A stretch of 64,000 nucleotides of DNA from Anadara kagoshimensis (GCA_021292105.1 CM037870.1:61220167-61284166), one strand, 5' to 3'; numbered from the stretch's first letter, positions 1 to 10,864 are shown. The notes: generated from the letters alone by a model not told the origin. Made by a program: numbers and translations.

Positions 1-1715
1 CACCACTGTACTCTGTTATGTGGCACAATATGCGATACACACTATGTCATCACTGTACTGTCTACCTTTAGGTATGGTGCCATTCTATGTTACCACTGCA
101 CTGTAGTATGTGGCACCATACATACAGGTATATGGTAGATACACTTTATGTTACCACTGCACTGTAGTATGTGGCACCATACATAAAGGTATATGGCAGA
201 TACACACTATGTTACCACTGCACTGTAGTATGTGGCACCATACATTAAGGTATATGGCAGATACACACTATGTTACCACTGCACTGTAGTATGTGGCACC
301 ATACATAAAGGAATATGGTAGATACACTCTATGTTACCACTGCACTGTAGTATGTGGCACCATACATAAAGGTATATGGTAGATACACTCTATGTTACCA
401 CTGCACTGTAGTATGTGGCACCATACATAAAGGTATATGGTAGATACACTCTATGTTACCACTGCACTGTAGTATGTGACACCATACATAAAGGTATATG
501 GCAGATACACACTATGTTACCACTGATCTGAAGTATGTGGCACCATACATAAAGGTATATGGTAGATACACTCTATGTTACCACTGATCTGAAGTATGTG
601 GCACCATACATAAAGGTATATGGTAGATACACTCTATGTCACTATCGTACTGTTTTATGTGGTACCATACCTTAAGGTACATTGGCAGATACACACTATG
701 TTGCACTGTACCTTAAGGTGCATAAAAGATACACATTCTATCATCCTTGTGCTGTAGTATGTGGCACAATACATAAAGGTATAAGGCAGATACACACTTT
801 GTTGCCACTGTACTGTAGTATGTGGCACCATACATTAAGGTATACGGCAGATAGACTCTATGTTACCACTGCACTGTAGTATGTGGCACCATACATAGAG
901 GTATATGGTACATACACTCTATGTTACCACTGCACTGTAGTATGTGGCACCATACATAAAGGTATATGGCAGATACACACTATGTCACCATTGTACTGTT
1001 TTATTTGGTACCATACCTTAAGGTATATGGCAGAAACACACTATGTTGCACTGTACCTTAAGGTACATGAAAGATACACACTCTATTATCCTTGTGCTGT
1101 AGTATGTGGCACAATACATAAAGGTATAAGGCAGATACACACTTTGTTGCCACTGTACTGTAGTATGTGGCACCATACATTAAGGTATACGGCAGATACA
1201 CTCTATGTTACCACTGCACTGTAGTATGTGGCACCATACATAGAGGTATATGGTACATACACTCTATGTTACCACTGCACTGTAGTATGTGGCACCATAC
1301 ATAAAGGTATATGGCAGATACACACTATGTCACCATTGTACTGTTTTATTTGGTACCATACCTTAAGGTATATGGCAGAAACACACTATGTTGCACTGTA
1401 CCTTAAGGTACATGAAAGATACACACTCTATTATCCTTGTGCTGTAGTATGTGGCACAACACCTAAAGGTATATGGCAGATACACACTTTGTTGCCACTG
1501 TACTGTAGTATGTGGCACCATACCTAAAGGTAGATGACAGATACACACTTTGTCACCACTGCACTGTAGTATGTGGCACCATACCTAAATGTAGATGACA
1601 GATACACATCATGTCTTAACTGTAATGTAGTATATGACACGTATGTTGCCACTTACTGCAGCATAACTGAAGGCAGAGGATAGACACTATTACAGTAGTA
1701 TTTGGCATTATACCT
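1..1715. repeat. 61-bp satellite array (left end outside window)
   Basis: Head-to-tail copies of a 61-bp unit run from base 1, so the array is cut by the window edge. Each unit holds the words GGTATATGG, AGATACAC, TTACCACTGCACTGTAGTATG and GGCACCATAC. Between 61 and 660 the units are near identical. After that shortened variants appear, and beyond about 1560 the copies decay and end near 1715. About 28 units are visible. It is unrelated in sequence to the 49-bp satellite further right. The short reading frames across it are by-products of repetition and are not called as genes. Confidence 0.95.
682..1530. repeat. 345-bp higher-order repeat inside the 61-bp satellite
   Basis: Full-length and shortened 61-bp units recur as a block of exactly 345 bp. 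Equivalent points lie at 682, 1027 and 1372, giving two full copies and a partial third. The block includes units with CTTAAGGTAC and TATCCTTGTGCTGTAG that are absent from the simple part of the array. Since 345 is divisible by three, the same peptide-like frame reappears in each block, which explains the apparent repeat proteins here. Confidence 0.85.
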
Positions 1716-2104
1716 CCAGACAATTATGAGGTAGCATGCCTATAGGTGATGTAAAGAGTAGTATTCATTTGTACAAATTTTTGCCATGCTAAAACAAATC
1801 TCATTTAGACCCCAAATTATCCCACATTTTCAAATTCTCAATCTAAATAAGTTCCAATTGTAAATTTAGATATCGCAAGACAATTTGTTTACACCCTACC
1901 CTCTATAAATATAGTTTGAGGTGGCTACATTAGTTATCACTATGTCTGTCATCTGTAAAATTGTATTCAATACATAACTATCAAATCTTTTTGTGGATTT
2001 TGTTCAAACATGAAACAAATCTATACCAACATCAAACAAATTTATACCAACATGAGACAATCATCAGGTACCACAATTAGGTTGTTGGTCAAAGGACAAG
2101 GTCA
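1716..2104. other. unassigned AT-rich DNA
   Basis: No open frame of note, no terminal repeats and no recognised element. The first bases may still be satellite decay. Confidence 0.5.
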
Positions 2105-2290
2105 CATATCAGTGGTTGATTGATTGAATATGTTTTTATATCCCAGTCAAGAATATTCACTTATATCAAGACATTACCAACTATAGGTGAAGTGACAGAA
2201 TTAACTTTGACGTACAAAGCACTTTGGCAATGTGCAGGGAGGGTTCTTTAACATGCTACAGGGCATCCCTTTTTAAGGTCTGGAAATAAA
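2105..2290 (+). repeat. diverged bivalve interspersed repeat fragment
   Basis: The stretch contains TTGATTGATTGAATATG, then TATCCCAGTCAAGAATATTCAC, then GTGCAGGGAGGGTTCTTTA and a GGCATCCC box in the order I recall from an abundant bivalve interspersed repeat (a 'cccagtcaagaatatt ... gagcagggagggatcttt' consensus). That link rests on memory of the family and cannot be checked here. No target-site duplication was found. Confidence 0.45.
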
Positions 2291-2587
2291 TTTTTATAGT
2301 ATGTATTCAAAAGAAGTCACAAAAGATTATCATTTCATTTTATCATTGGAAGCTAAATCCAAATCTATGATGGCTACAACACTAGGGTTTCCTTGTCACT
2401 GTATTAGTGATATGTACATCTAGTACATGTTAATCACTCTTCATTACCACTCGAGGAACAAGAAAACTTGTTGGCAATGCAATTCAGTCTCTACAGAGTG
2501 AGGTGTAATACTCTAAATCTATATGGAGTCAATGGAGTGATCAAGCATGTAATATTTATTACAAAAGTCGAATGAAGTGGGCAGACT

Positions 2588-2660
2588 TGGAAGAGTGGTA
2601 CTGTCTTGGCTGTCAAGAGTCAAAGGCTTTGTGTTTGAATCTCACTCATAGCACTTGATG
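2588..2660 (+). repeat. possible tRNA-like SINE head
   Basis: A box-A-like GAGTGGTACTGTC and a box-B-like TGTTTGAATCTC lie about 40 bp apart, as in Leu/Ser-type tRNA-derived SINE heads. No clear body or tail was identified, so this is a weak call. The DNA on either side (2291-2587 and 2661-2966) holds nothing else I recognise. Confidence 0.3.
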
Positions 2661-2966
2661 GGAATCGGTTCAATTTTCATAACAGATGATCGAAACTACT
2701 AGTAAGAAATAATTGTTTTTGTAACAAATACATTGGAAATGAACATTATTTAATTATTATGTACAAATTATGGACTTATTAATTCACATGTCAAATTTAG
2801 TTTTGTTTTGAACTGGCATTTGCAGCTTAATTATTCTAACTTGGTTTGTGCCATGTGTACATAACTTGGAAAAAATTAAAACATAACCATACCCTGCATC
2901 TAGTCTTAGATCCAGGAGGGAAGAGCAGCAGTCATAAATCAGTCTATGTTAGTGTGTGCATACCAT

Positions 2967-3604
2967 CAGGGGCGTAGCTGGGGTGTTTATGATGTGGACG
3001 CCTAAAGAGGGCAGGGGGTTTGGGGGCCGCCCTGATGCAAATTTTTGGCCCTTCAGGGCGCTATTTATCAGAATTTTTCTTACAATTTTATGCTATGCTG
3101 TGGTAGTTTTTGTCGTTCTTTTGAGGACTGGTTCATTCTTAAACCTGAAGACGAGGTACAAGGGGAACTGATGTTGTATGGAATAAGCACTACAAAAACA
3201 ATACACTCAATAATTGAGAAAGTCAAGTTAAAATGGAAGCTCAACTAATATAGTGGTGAGGTTAAACGGAGGAGAGGAAATATATTTATAAATATATTGC
3301 GTTAATACATAATGAAACGTGCCGAATGGCTAGTAGAAGTTCTTTAATGTAATCAAATCTGATAGTTTCCACTGTTTTGCCATGCCGGCAAAGTCAAGAC
3401 AACACCGGAACCGCACCTCAGAGGCTATCAAAGTCAGGTATATACCGAATTCGTATATAACATTTCCGGTGAAGACCAACGGTTTGGTATAAAAAATATA
3501 TTATATTCTCTCTCTCTCTCTCTCTCTTGTTTTTTATTTATTTATTTTTTGCAAAAAAGATGTGGACGTTTTTGCATACAAACGTATGCCTGGATACGCC
3601 CCTG
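2967..3604. mobile_element. non-autonomous DNA transposon (MITE-like, CAGGGGCG ends)
   Basis: A 638-bp element is bounded by terminal inverted repeats: CAGGGGCGTAGC at the left and the complement of CAGGGGCGTATC at the right, 11 of 12 bases matching. The pentamer ACCAT lies directly outside both ends (2962-2966 and 3605-3609) and looks like a target-site duplication. ATGTGGACG occurs near both ends inside the element, at about 2992 and 3560. CAGGGGCG ends are typical of hAT-like transposons, but hAT elements make 8-bp duplications, so the superfamily is open. Short reading frames within it (2956-3248) show no transposase motif. A CT tract lies at 3508-3527. Confidence 0.7.
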
Positions 3605-4199
3605 ACCATAAATTTTGCGATTTTTCTCAATAAAATCTAAATGGCTTAAGTATAAATACTCCCATTAGGTACCTCATTGGTTATATGTAGGTCGTCCAGG
3701 TGTGAATTGTCTTGATTCAATCGCGCAGGTAAAAGGTACATTCATTTGTAATTTGAGGCCCAAATGGTTAGCTAGAATACAAATGTGATTTTTTTTCTAT
3801 ATACAGATGTTAACCAAAACATGCAGGATTGACAAAAATATAATTTTCAGTTATGTCACTGAATAATGAATAAATAAGCACTGTTAATTTGTCCAAGCAA
3901 CTCTTTATTAAAATGTAATTTACAAATTCCATGTTCAAAATAGCCTTTATGCACTAGTATCTGCAGATAGGAAACAGTAAATTGCAGTTAGGAATACAGG
4001 CAGAAAAAGATACAATGCCTAATTTAAAAAATAAAATAGTTTTAACAAATTTTTGGAAGCTGCTGCTTACCCAGACTTTACAAAAAAACTTACAAAATAT
4101 GAAATAAGCCGTAAACTTTAAGCAAAGGCTTGTACATGACAACATATTCGAAAGATTTAAATTTTTAGTGGGACTATTGTTGTGTTGTATATACATGTA
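3605..4199. other. unassigned intergenic DNA
   Basis: AT-rich sequence. The 98-codon minus-strand frame at 3954-4250 has no recognisable domain and runs into a SINE-like segment, so I do not call it. Confidence 0.5.
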
Positions 4200-4325
4200 G
4201 TAGATATAATGGAGTGATTTACTGCCAGACTTAGAACGCTCGCTTTTCACTCGGGAGGGCCAGGTTTGATCCTCAGCCTGGGCACTCGGTGAGGAAGTGG
4301 TTTTTTCCGGTGTTTCCTCCCTCCT
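4200..4325 (+). repeat. SINE-like fragment
   Basis: CCAGGTTTGATCCTC is a good box-B match. It is followed by GGGCACTCGGTGAGGAAGTGG and TTTCCGGTGTTTCCTCCC, a body I associate with molluscan tRNA-derived SINEs. The upstream box A (CAGACTTAGAACGCTC) is poor. The end is near the CCTCC run at about 4323. Confidence 0.5.
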
Positions 4326-4326
4326 G

Positions 4327-4608
4327 TTACAAATTCATAATAATGAAATATTTCTCCAAATGCAGTTGAACTTGAATATTATGAGTAATAGCTCTGTTTT
4401 TTTCAGTACAGTTAATTATAGCCCGAACTAAGTTAATTAAAAATATACCAAACAAAAGCGCCCATACAAACAGAGTTAAAAATACTTGCCAGATATGATA
4501 TTCTTCGACGCTCTCATTCGCTTTGAGTTGCACTGTTAGGATGACAGTGGAAACCACTGTTATTGGCGGTTTGATGGAAAAACTCTCGGATGTGTCACTC
4601 TTCAGCAT
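4327..4608 (-). CDS. small putative membrane protein or first exon, unrecognised
   Basis: A 93-codon minus-strand frame opens with ATG at 4608. I do not recognise the protein. Residues 1-39 are polar and include a possible N-glycosylation site (NES, residues 31-33). Residues about 40-63 form one hydrophobic stretch (WQVFLTLFVWALL then GIFLINL) that would span a membrane. The rest is short and basic. Codon composition in the first two thirds is less AT-biased than the flanks. Upstream on the same strand are a CCAAT box (4734-4738) and a TGACGT half site (4668-4673), which could belong to a promoter but are short. No convincing splice donor was found. It could be a first exon of a host gene, a mini-protein, or chance; I favour no strong conclusion. 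Confidence 0.22.
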   Translation of the reverse strand: MLKSDTSESFSIKPPITVVSTVILTVQLKANESVEEYHIWQVFLTLFVWALLFGIFLINLVRAIINCTEKNRAITHNIQVQLHLEKYFIIMNL

Positions 4609-4619
4609 AACAAGCGTAA

Positions 4620-5715
4620 AAAATCTGATGTAGCTGCTGTTTCACAACTTATTCATCAGGTAGTCCGTGACGTATACTAATCATGCAGTGAAACACCTGT
4701 ATAAATCCGTACAACGTGAATACCTCAACTTGGCCAATCAGAATATACTCCTGATAAATGACTTAACCCTGACGAATGAAGCTACGGGGCTATATCTGAC
4801 TTTCAATTTATTGTCAAATGCAAAAAAAACCTAAGAGGATAGAAATATTTTTAAATGTTTGCTTTTAAAATCAACAAGTATGTGTTTCTCAAAGAAAAGT
4901 TTATTTAAAAATATCAAAAAAAATTATCGAAGAACCATGTTGTTATAAAATATGTCAAAACGTCTATCGAAGTGTATCAAGCAAGATATCTTTAATTGTT
5001 TTAATCATATCATCCACTCAAAACATGTTTGTCCTCACCGTAAAAGCGATCGAACCGCGAAATCCTCATAATTTACCTAAAACATGTCTATCGACTAAAT
5101 CAGAGGGCAAACTTAAACCTTTCAAATCCGCCGAACCTCTTCATATATTTTTCGTATATTCAAAGTGTTTCTTAATTACTGTATATATTTTTTAAAATAG
5201 AAATTCATCTTCTCATTTCCCATATTTGACCTGTATTTAATGTCACTCAATATTGCGGGTGCCAGTCTATTCAAGACCCGTCTTTATCATATAGAAGAAA
5301 ATTGGAAAATAAATTTATATATCCTGAATACACAGTTATTTGAGTAAGCAATGAAAAATTACAGACATATAATATCTGACAACTGCATTTGGTCACTGCA
5401 ATGTTTATCATGTGAAATAAATACATTACAAATCTTATTGATTTCTATAACGTGCCAGACAAAATAGAATATTAGTTAATTGTTAAATTTGAGCACAGAA
5501 TTTGTAGTTCGGTTGTTGAAATACATCCAAAATAAATAAATAAATAAATATGTTCATGAATTCCAAGGAACAGAGACATATGTCTCTGGCAGGGGGTCAT
5601 CCTATCGATTTTATATTTTTAATGATAATAATATATAAACATTCAAGATTTTTGTTTATACAACAGTTAGAAAATTATCATCTTAGTATCTAAAGCACTA
5701 ATAATATGAAAACTG
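4620..5715. other. unassigned AT-rich DNA
   Basis: No coding frame of note. A short (AAAT)n run lies at about 5530-5550. Nothing else recognised. Confidence 0.5.
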
Positions 5716-6195
5716 CGTACATCAAATCACAAGTTACCAGTTGAAACTGGAAGGTGGTTAAACATTAACAGGGAAGAAAGGTTTTGTCCATATTGTACTT
5801 AAATAGTTTGTGATGAATATCATTTTTTATTTATCTGTAGTAAATACGCAAACATTAGAAACAAATACATACCAAGTTATTATGTAAAATGTAAAATGTA
5901 AAATGACAAATTTTATAGAATGCTAAGTCTATGTAATATCAAATTGTTTATAATATTTTCGTATTTTTTCATATTAGATCAAAAGATTTCCATTGAATTA
6001 GTAAGTTGTCATAACTTATCATAGTTACTTTAATATGCATTCATATTTTATACTACATGTATATTATATTATAATTATATTGTAATATCAGTTAGCTAGT
6101 ATTGTATATTATGTATTATATTGTATGCCCTCATGTTCCACTCTTTGAGTGGCTGGGTGAATTAATGAATAAATTGAATTGAATTAAAATTGAAT
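5716..6195 (+). mobile_element. LINE 3' end fragment with hairpin tail
   Basis: A short piece (about 5716-5910) reads like the C-terminal domain of the LINE at 7672-9735: SNHKLPVETGRW, then a cysteine-rich C-x2-C segment, then DEYHFLF-I-C. It carries an internal stop. The 3' untranslated part ends at about 6125-6195 with TGCCCTCATGTTCCACTC, a six-base-pair hairpin (CCACTC-TTT-GAGTGG) and a GAATT-type simple tail. It is truncated at the 5' side and inactive. Confidence 0.7.
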
Positions 6196-6650
6196 TGAAT
6201 TGGTATATATATCTGCCTTATCATACATTTGGGAAATAGTCTCACCTAGCATACATGTCAAAATTACCCGGTTTTACCGGCATTTTGCATTTGCGCCGTT
6301 TTGCATTTCATTTGCGCCGATTTTTTTACAGGTAAATCATAGATAAGATAGGTTATTTTTTTATTATTTCTCAGGTGAACCTCTTCCGTTAGCCAATTAT
6401 TTTCATAACTGTTGCTCACCACGGGGAGGTGGAAGTAGGATTGTGAGGTCTATTTTCACTCTGTACAACTCAAACACTTTATAATTATCTGTTTCATATC
6501 CAATTCTATCATGACAAATTGTCTAACTTCTAAAGCAGAAACAGTAATACTTCAAACACTTAAGTTTAACAATTTTATTAATATTACCAAATAGGTGAGC
6601 TAAGAAAAAGAAAAGCAATAAGCAATAAATTTTATGTTAAATGGTAAAAA
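6196..6650. other. unassigned intergenic DNA
   Basis: Contains a small local duplication of TTTGCATTTGCGCCG near 6285-6320. Nothing else recognised. Confidence 0.5.
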
Positions 6651-6708
6651 GGTGTCTTCCCACTTAGCCAACATTTTAAAATTTCCTATTCCCACTTAGC
6701 CAACATTG
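6651..6708 (+). repeat. short dispersed repeat, two local copies
   Basis: CCCACTTAGCCAACATT occurs twice about 32 bp apart. The longer form GGTGTCTTCCCACTTAGCC plus about 16 following bases reappears at 23487-23521 with one difference. The shared core is about 35 bp. It may be an element terminus. Confidence 0.6.
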
Positions 6709-6851
6709 TTAAATAAACATTTAAGATTTCACCTGGAATGTCTTTTTCAGCAAAATTGTTTTGTGGTTTTGAATGTTTTAAGTAGAATATCATTCTACAA
6801 TTGGTTCAAAATTAAATATTTTACTATAAATTAAAGTTAATGTTAACAATG

Positions 6852-6866
6852 CAAATAAATAAATAA

Positions 6867-6948
<82 letters not shown>

Positions 6949-6950
6949 AT
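6852..6950. repeat. (AAAT)n microsatellite
   Basis: Nearly pure AAAT/AATA tetranucleotide run with two small interruptions. Confidence 0.95.
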
Positions 6951-6989
6951 GGTTTTGATGGTGAATACTTTTATTAAATAGGTTTGGTC

Positions 6990-7224
6990 AATTTAGACAT
7001 CTCCTATTGAAACTATTGGAGATGAATTTCATTATTTATTTATATGTAAAACATTTACTCAGTTAAGGTTAAAATATGTACCAGATTATTATTTAAAATG
7101 CCCTTCATATGAAAAATGTATGGATTATTAAATATTGTCAACAAAATAGTTTTGTCTAATGTAATCACCTTTATATTTTTCTGCAAAAACAGTTTAAGTA
7201 ATTTAATTGTTTTATATGTGATAT

Positions 7225-7230
<6 letters not shown>
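6990..7230 (+). pseudogene. LINE C-terminal fragment
   Basis: The plus strand from about 7010 reads GDEFHYLFICKTF, matching the GDEYHF-x3-C zinc-binding tail of the LINE at 7672-9735. It continues with a lysine-rich segment and a hydrophobic end like that LINE's last 50 residues. No start codon, reverse transcriptase or intact frame is present. The fragment runs into a trinucleotide microsatellite. Confidence 0.6.
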
Positions 7231-7255
<25 letters not shown>

Positions 7256-7257
7256 TA

Positions 7258-7304
<47 letters not shown>

Positions 7305-7305
7305 T
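7229..7305. repeat. (TAA)n-(TTA)n self-complementary microsatellite
   Basis: About nine TAA repeats are followed directly by about fifteen TTA repeats. The tract is therefore an inverted repeat able to fold on itself. Confidence 0.95.
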
Positions 7306-7315
7306 ATTAAACTAT

Positions 7316-7430
7316 GTATGAATTATTTAATATTGTTAACAAGAAAGTTTTCTAATGTGACCACTTTTATATCTTCTCTGCTAAAACAGTTTTAGTAATT
7401 TAATTGCTGTACTGTAGGTATACATATACT
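7316..7430 (+). repeat. second partial copy of the LINE fragment end
   Basis: The ~110 bp after the microsatellite repeat the ~110 bp before it (7118-7230) with scattered changes; both hold AATATTGT-AACAA, TCTAATGT and GTAATTTAATTG. This is a local direct duplication around the microsatellite. Confidence 0.65.
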
Positions 7431-7671
7431 TAAAATACATAAATAATATATAATGTGTTATATTTAAATAAAAAAACATGATACATGTATGTGTAAATAT
7501 TGCAAGTTTTAAAACAACATTTTAAGTTCATTTTTTTCATTAATTAAAATATGCACGTTTGTCTGTTCTAATAAGTAAAACAATAAAAAGTAATTCAACT
7601 GAGTTTTTTTTTCAAAACGATTAATATTATAAAATCTTTTTTATGATTATTCTTTCTTAATTATTATAATA
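7431..7671. other. unassigned AT-rich DNA
   Basis: No recognised feature. It lies immediately upstream of the 5'-truncated LINE. Confidence 0.5.
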
Positions 7672-8936
7672 GCTTTGTTATAACTTTACTGAGCTGTTTC
7701 GGAAAACTTTTTACAGCTATCATTAATAATCGTTTAAAAAAATTTGCAGAAGTTGAAGAAATTCTGACGAAATCTCAAGCTGGATTTAGACAAAACTACT
7801 CTACAATAGATAATATTTTTATATTGCATAGCATTGTTGAATGTTTATTTTCATCAAATAGAAAACTATATTGTGTTTTCATTGATTTTAGAAAAGCTTT
7901 TGATAAAGTTTGGAGAAACGGACTGTGGTATAAACTCAGAAAATATAACATAAATGGCAAATGTTTTAATGTCATAAAAAACATGTATGATAGTATTAAA
8001 TCATGTGTTGTCAAAGGGATTTTGAAATCCAATTATTTTTTAAGTGAGATTGGTGTTAGACAAGGAGAAAACTTGTCACCTTTTCTTTTTTCTATTTATG
8101 TTAATGATTTAGAAGAGTTTTTAAATCAAAACAATATAGATGGTCTAAACTGCTTAACGGAAATGGGTGTCAAAATGCTACATGAGTACGTGAAAATCCT
8201 TCTTCTTCTGTATGCGGACGATACTGTGATATTCTCGGATAACGAAACTGATATGCAAACAACATTGAATGCTTTTTACAATTATTGTGATATGTGGAAA
8301 CTCGAAGTCAATATATCTAAAACAAAAGTTCTTATGTTTAGTAAAAGAAAAAATAATCATTTACCAGTGTTAAAGTTTGGTGGGGACATTTTGGATTGTG
8401 TAGACAGCTATTGTTACTTGGGTATATTTTTTAATAGAAATGGGAAATTTTTCACAGCTAGGAAAAACCTTTATGACCAAGCATGTAAAGCTCTATTCGG
8501 TGTGTATAGAAAGTTAGAAAATACTCAACTGTCAATCGAATGTCAACTGGATCTATTTGATAAATTGGTTTTACCAATATTAGTTTATGCTTGTGAAATT
8601 TGGGGTTTTGAAAAATTAGAATTGGTAGAAAAAATACATATACAATACTGTAAAAAAATCCTTAAACTTAAAACAAGTACACCAACGTATATGGTATACG
8701 GTGAACTCGGGAGGTATCCATTACATGTACAAATATATAAAAGGATGGTTTCTTTTTGGTATAATATAGTATTTTCAGAAAATAAGTTAACAAATTTTTG
8801 TTATAGATTATTACTTTGTCGACATAATGAGGGGAAGAACATATCTTGGGTTGGAAAAATAAAAGCATTGTTGAATTCGGTTGGTTTTAGTAATATATGG
8901 GAGTCTCAAGGGATTTTGTCAATAAAAAATGGTTAA
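7672..8936 (+). pseudogene. LINE reverse transcriptase (N-terminally truncated)
   Basis: The reverse transcriptase of the LINE copies its RNA at a nicked genomic target. Counting from the ATG at 7824 (not the true start; homology extends upstream to about 7672), motif A is CVFIDFRKAFDKVW with the catalytic Asp at residue 21. GVRQGENLSP-F-LF at residues 77-89 is the next RT block. The catalytic YADD box is at residues 130-133. GYLG-like SYCYLGIFFN and a thumb-like region follow. The frame then closes at 8936, where the continuation lies in another frame (next entry). There is no own promoter and no neighbour logic beyond the element. It is non-functional as it stands. Confidence 0.88.
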
Positions 8937-9385
8937 TTAATTCTTTTGAACAAAAACTGAAAGACCAGTTCTGCCAAAGCTGGTATTCTCAAATTGAACA
9001 GTCAAACAAAGCTATAATATACAGAATCTATAAGGATAAATTTGGTTTTGAAAATTATCTTAATTTTTTACCTGTTAATTTTAGATTAATCTTTGTAAGG
9101 TTCAGAACTACAAATCATTGTTTACCGATAGAAAAGGGAAGATGGGAAAAAATTGATAGAAATGAAAGAAAATGTAAACTTTGTGACAAATCTTGCATTG
9201 GTGACGAATATCATTTTGTGTTGGAATGTGACAATTTTAACGGTCTTAGAAAAAAATATATTAAAGAAAAATACTATACCAGACCAAATACTTTAAAATT
9301 AGCATCTTTATTTAAAAGTGGAAACAGGGAAGATATCATTAACTTATGCAAATTTATTAAGGAGGGTCTAAAATTCTACAGCTAA
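8897..9385 (+). pseudogene. LINE C-terminal zinc-binding domain
   Basis: This frame overlaps the end of the RT frame and carries the C-terminal tail of the same LINE. The signature is RFRTTNHCLPIEKGRW, followed by C93-x2-C96-x9-H106-x4-C111, a CCHC-type zinc-binding pattern seen at the C terminus of many animal LINEs and thought to bind nucleic acid. A lysine-rich stretch and a stop at 9385 follow. The ATG at 8897 is not a native start; residues before about 10 are read out of frame. Confidence 0.82.
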
Positions 9386-9788
9386 TACAAGATGTAATAT
9401 TTTGGTTTATTATATATATATAACTGTTTTGGATAATGAGAACTGCAGTTTGTACTTGTTGGTGGGGCATTTCCCAATCACTCGTCGTATTGCTCTGCTT
9501 ATTATCCAACCAAATACCATTATTTTATGTTAATTCTCTGGTAAAGTATTCTAACACACTTTATGTATATAGTTTATATGATAGTGTTGTGCTATATTCT
9601 ATTACTTTATGGTATAATGTTATGTAATATGTTATTCTATACATTGTATCAATCGCCATATTATGTATATTATGTATATAAACCTCAGGTACCACCTCCG
9701 GTGGTTTTGAGTGTAATAAAGAACTAGAACTAGAACTGTTTTGAATATTTTTTTCTCTAATAACTTGAATTCATGCGCCTAAAGCGTC

Positions 9789-9795
<7 letters not shown>

Positions 9796-9829
<34 letters not shown>

Positions 9830-9834
9830 AGAGA
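9796..9834. repeat. (GA)n microsatellite
   Basis: AG/GA dinucleotide run with one interruption. Confidence 0.95.
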
Positions 9835-9960
9835 GGTCTAATATGGTTCATCAGCCTCTAATGGACATTTGAAATATCATACAATGCAACATAAAAATTT
9901 AAGTTTTCCTTTTGCCACATTTTTAGGACATTTTAATTTTTATGGTGAATAAATGGCAAA

Positions 9961-10072
9961 TTTATATAACATATTATATTATATTATATTATATTATATT
10001 ATATTATATTATATTATATTATATTATATTATATTATATTATATTATATTATATATTATATTATATTATATT
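9961..10072. repeat. (ATATT)n pentanucleotide microsatellite
   Basis: About 21 tandem pentamers, one imperfect. The apparent peptide of repeated IILYY over it is an artefact. Confidence 0.95.
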
Positions 10073-10129
10073 TTTGCTTGTCTTTGATGTTCTCCCAATC
10101 TACATTTATTTTCTTATTTATTTAATCAA

Positions 10130-10490
10130 TTCAATAATTAATTATATATCCATTAATTTATTTATTTAATATTGTAACTTCATGTTGATGTATATATTGT
10201 AACATATTATATTGAAGGAGACTGGTTTATATAAGAGTTTCACTCTTGTTCCGGAATCCTCATTGTATCTATTCGTAATTATGTATCATGTATTTTATCA
10301 AAATAAAATATTGTTTAAACTAAATTTATATCATCTCTTTATACACAAAATGAACTTTGAATTTAAAAAAACCCTAATACGTGTGAATTTCTAACAAGTA
10401 ATTTTATTTTATTTATAACATGCCCTCATGTTCCACTTTCAGAGTGGCTGAGGTTATTTATTTTGAAATAAATGAAATTAAATGAAAAAT
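10130..10490 (+). mobile_element. LINE 3' end with hairpin tail
   Basis: The end at about 10420-10490 matches that at 6125-6195: TGCCCTCATGTTCCACT, hairpin CCACT-TTCAG-AGTGG, then a GAAAT/AAATG-type tail. The loop and the last stem pair differ from the other copy while the stem is kept. Upstream, about 10130-10390 is probably 3' untranslated region but no protein remnant was recognised, so the left limit is a guess. Confidence 0.5.
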
Positions 10491-10864
10491 GTTGTCTTCT
10501 GACACTCGTGTTTCAAAATTGTGTCAGCCTAGTGCAAGGTTTAATTAACTAAATTACCCAAATTTCTCTTATCAATTTACATTTAAATATACAATAATAT
10601 CAATTAAAGCATGAATAATATCCAACAATAAAATTTACATATAGGACACCATAAAAGAGAAAAAAAATATACATTAATTATTATACTAAGAGTTCGAAAC
10701 ATAAACATTCGAAAAATATTGGTCTACATCCCCAACTGGTTTTCGGTTAAAATCATAAAATTTCAATTTCATTTTATTTGGGAATTTTCATTGGTATCAA
10801 GAATGGTTTTTATTTTATTTTGTAATATACTTTCTGTTGACCATCCAGACCCATCTAGCATATA
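10491..10864. other. unassigned AT-rich DNA
   Basis: No recognised feature. Confidence 0.5.

Larger units (their letters stand above)
7672..9735 (+). mobile_element. 5'-truncated non-LTR retrotransposon (LINE)
   Basis: A LINE copy starts inside its reverse transcriptase (first recognisable residues VITLLSCFGKLF) and keeps the RT, the C-terminal zinc-binding tail and the 3' untranslated region. No apurinic endonuclease domain is present, as expected for 5' truncation during target-primed reverse transcription. The 3' end at about 9690-9735 has a hairpin (CCACC-TCC-GGTGG) and a short tail of GAACTA repeats. A single one-base frame change near 8905-8925 separates the two reading frames. Damage is otherwise light, so insertion was fairly recent. 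The clade is probably in the CR1/Jockey group, but I cannot place it without a phylogeny. Confidence 0.88.

Noticed and set aside
682-1548. Frames of 61-113 codons in the left satellite
   Set aside because: Explained by the 61-bp and 345-bp repeats; every block carries the same TAG and there is an antisense shadow.
7116-7310. 64-codon frame ending in poly-Asn and poly-Leu
   Set aside because: A LINE remnant running into a (TAA)n-(TTA)n tract.
9942-10169. 75-codon frame of repeated IILYY
   Set aside because: Pentanucleotide microsatellite.
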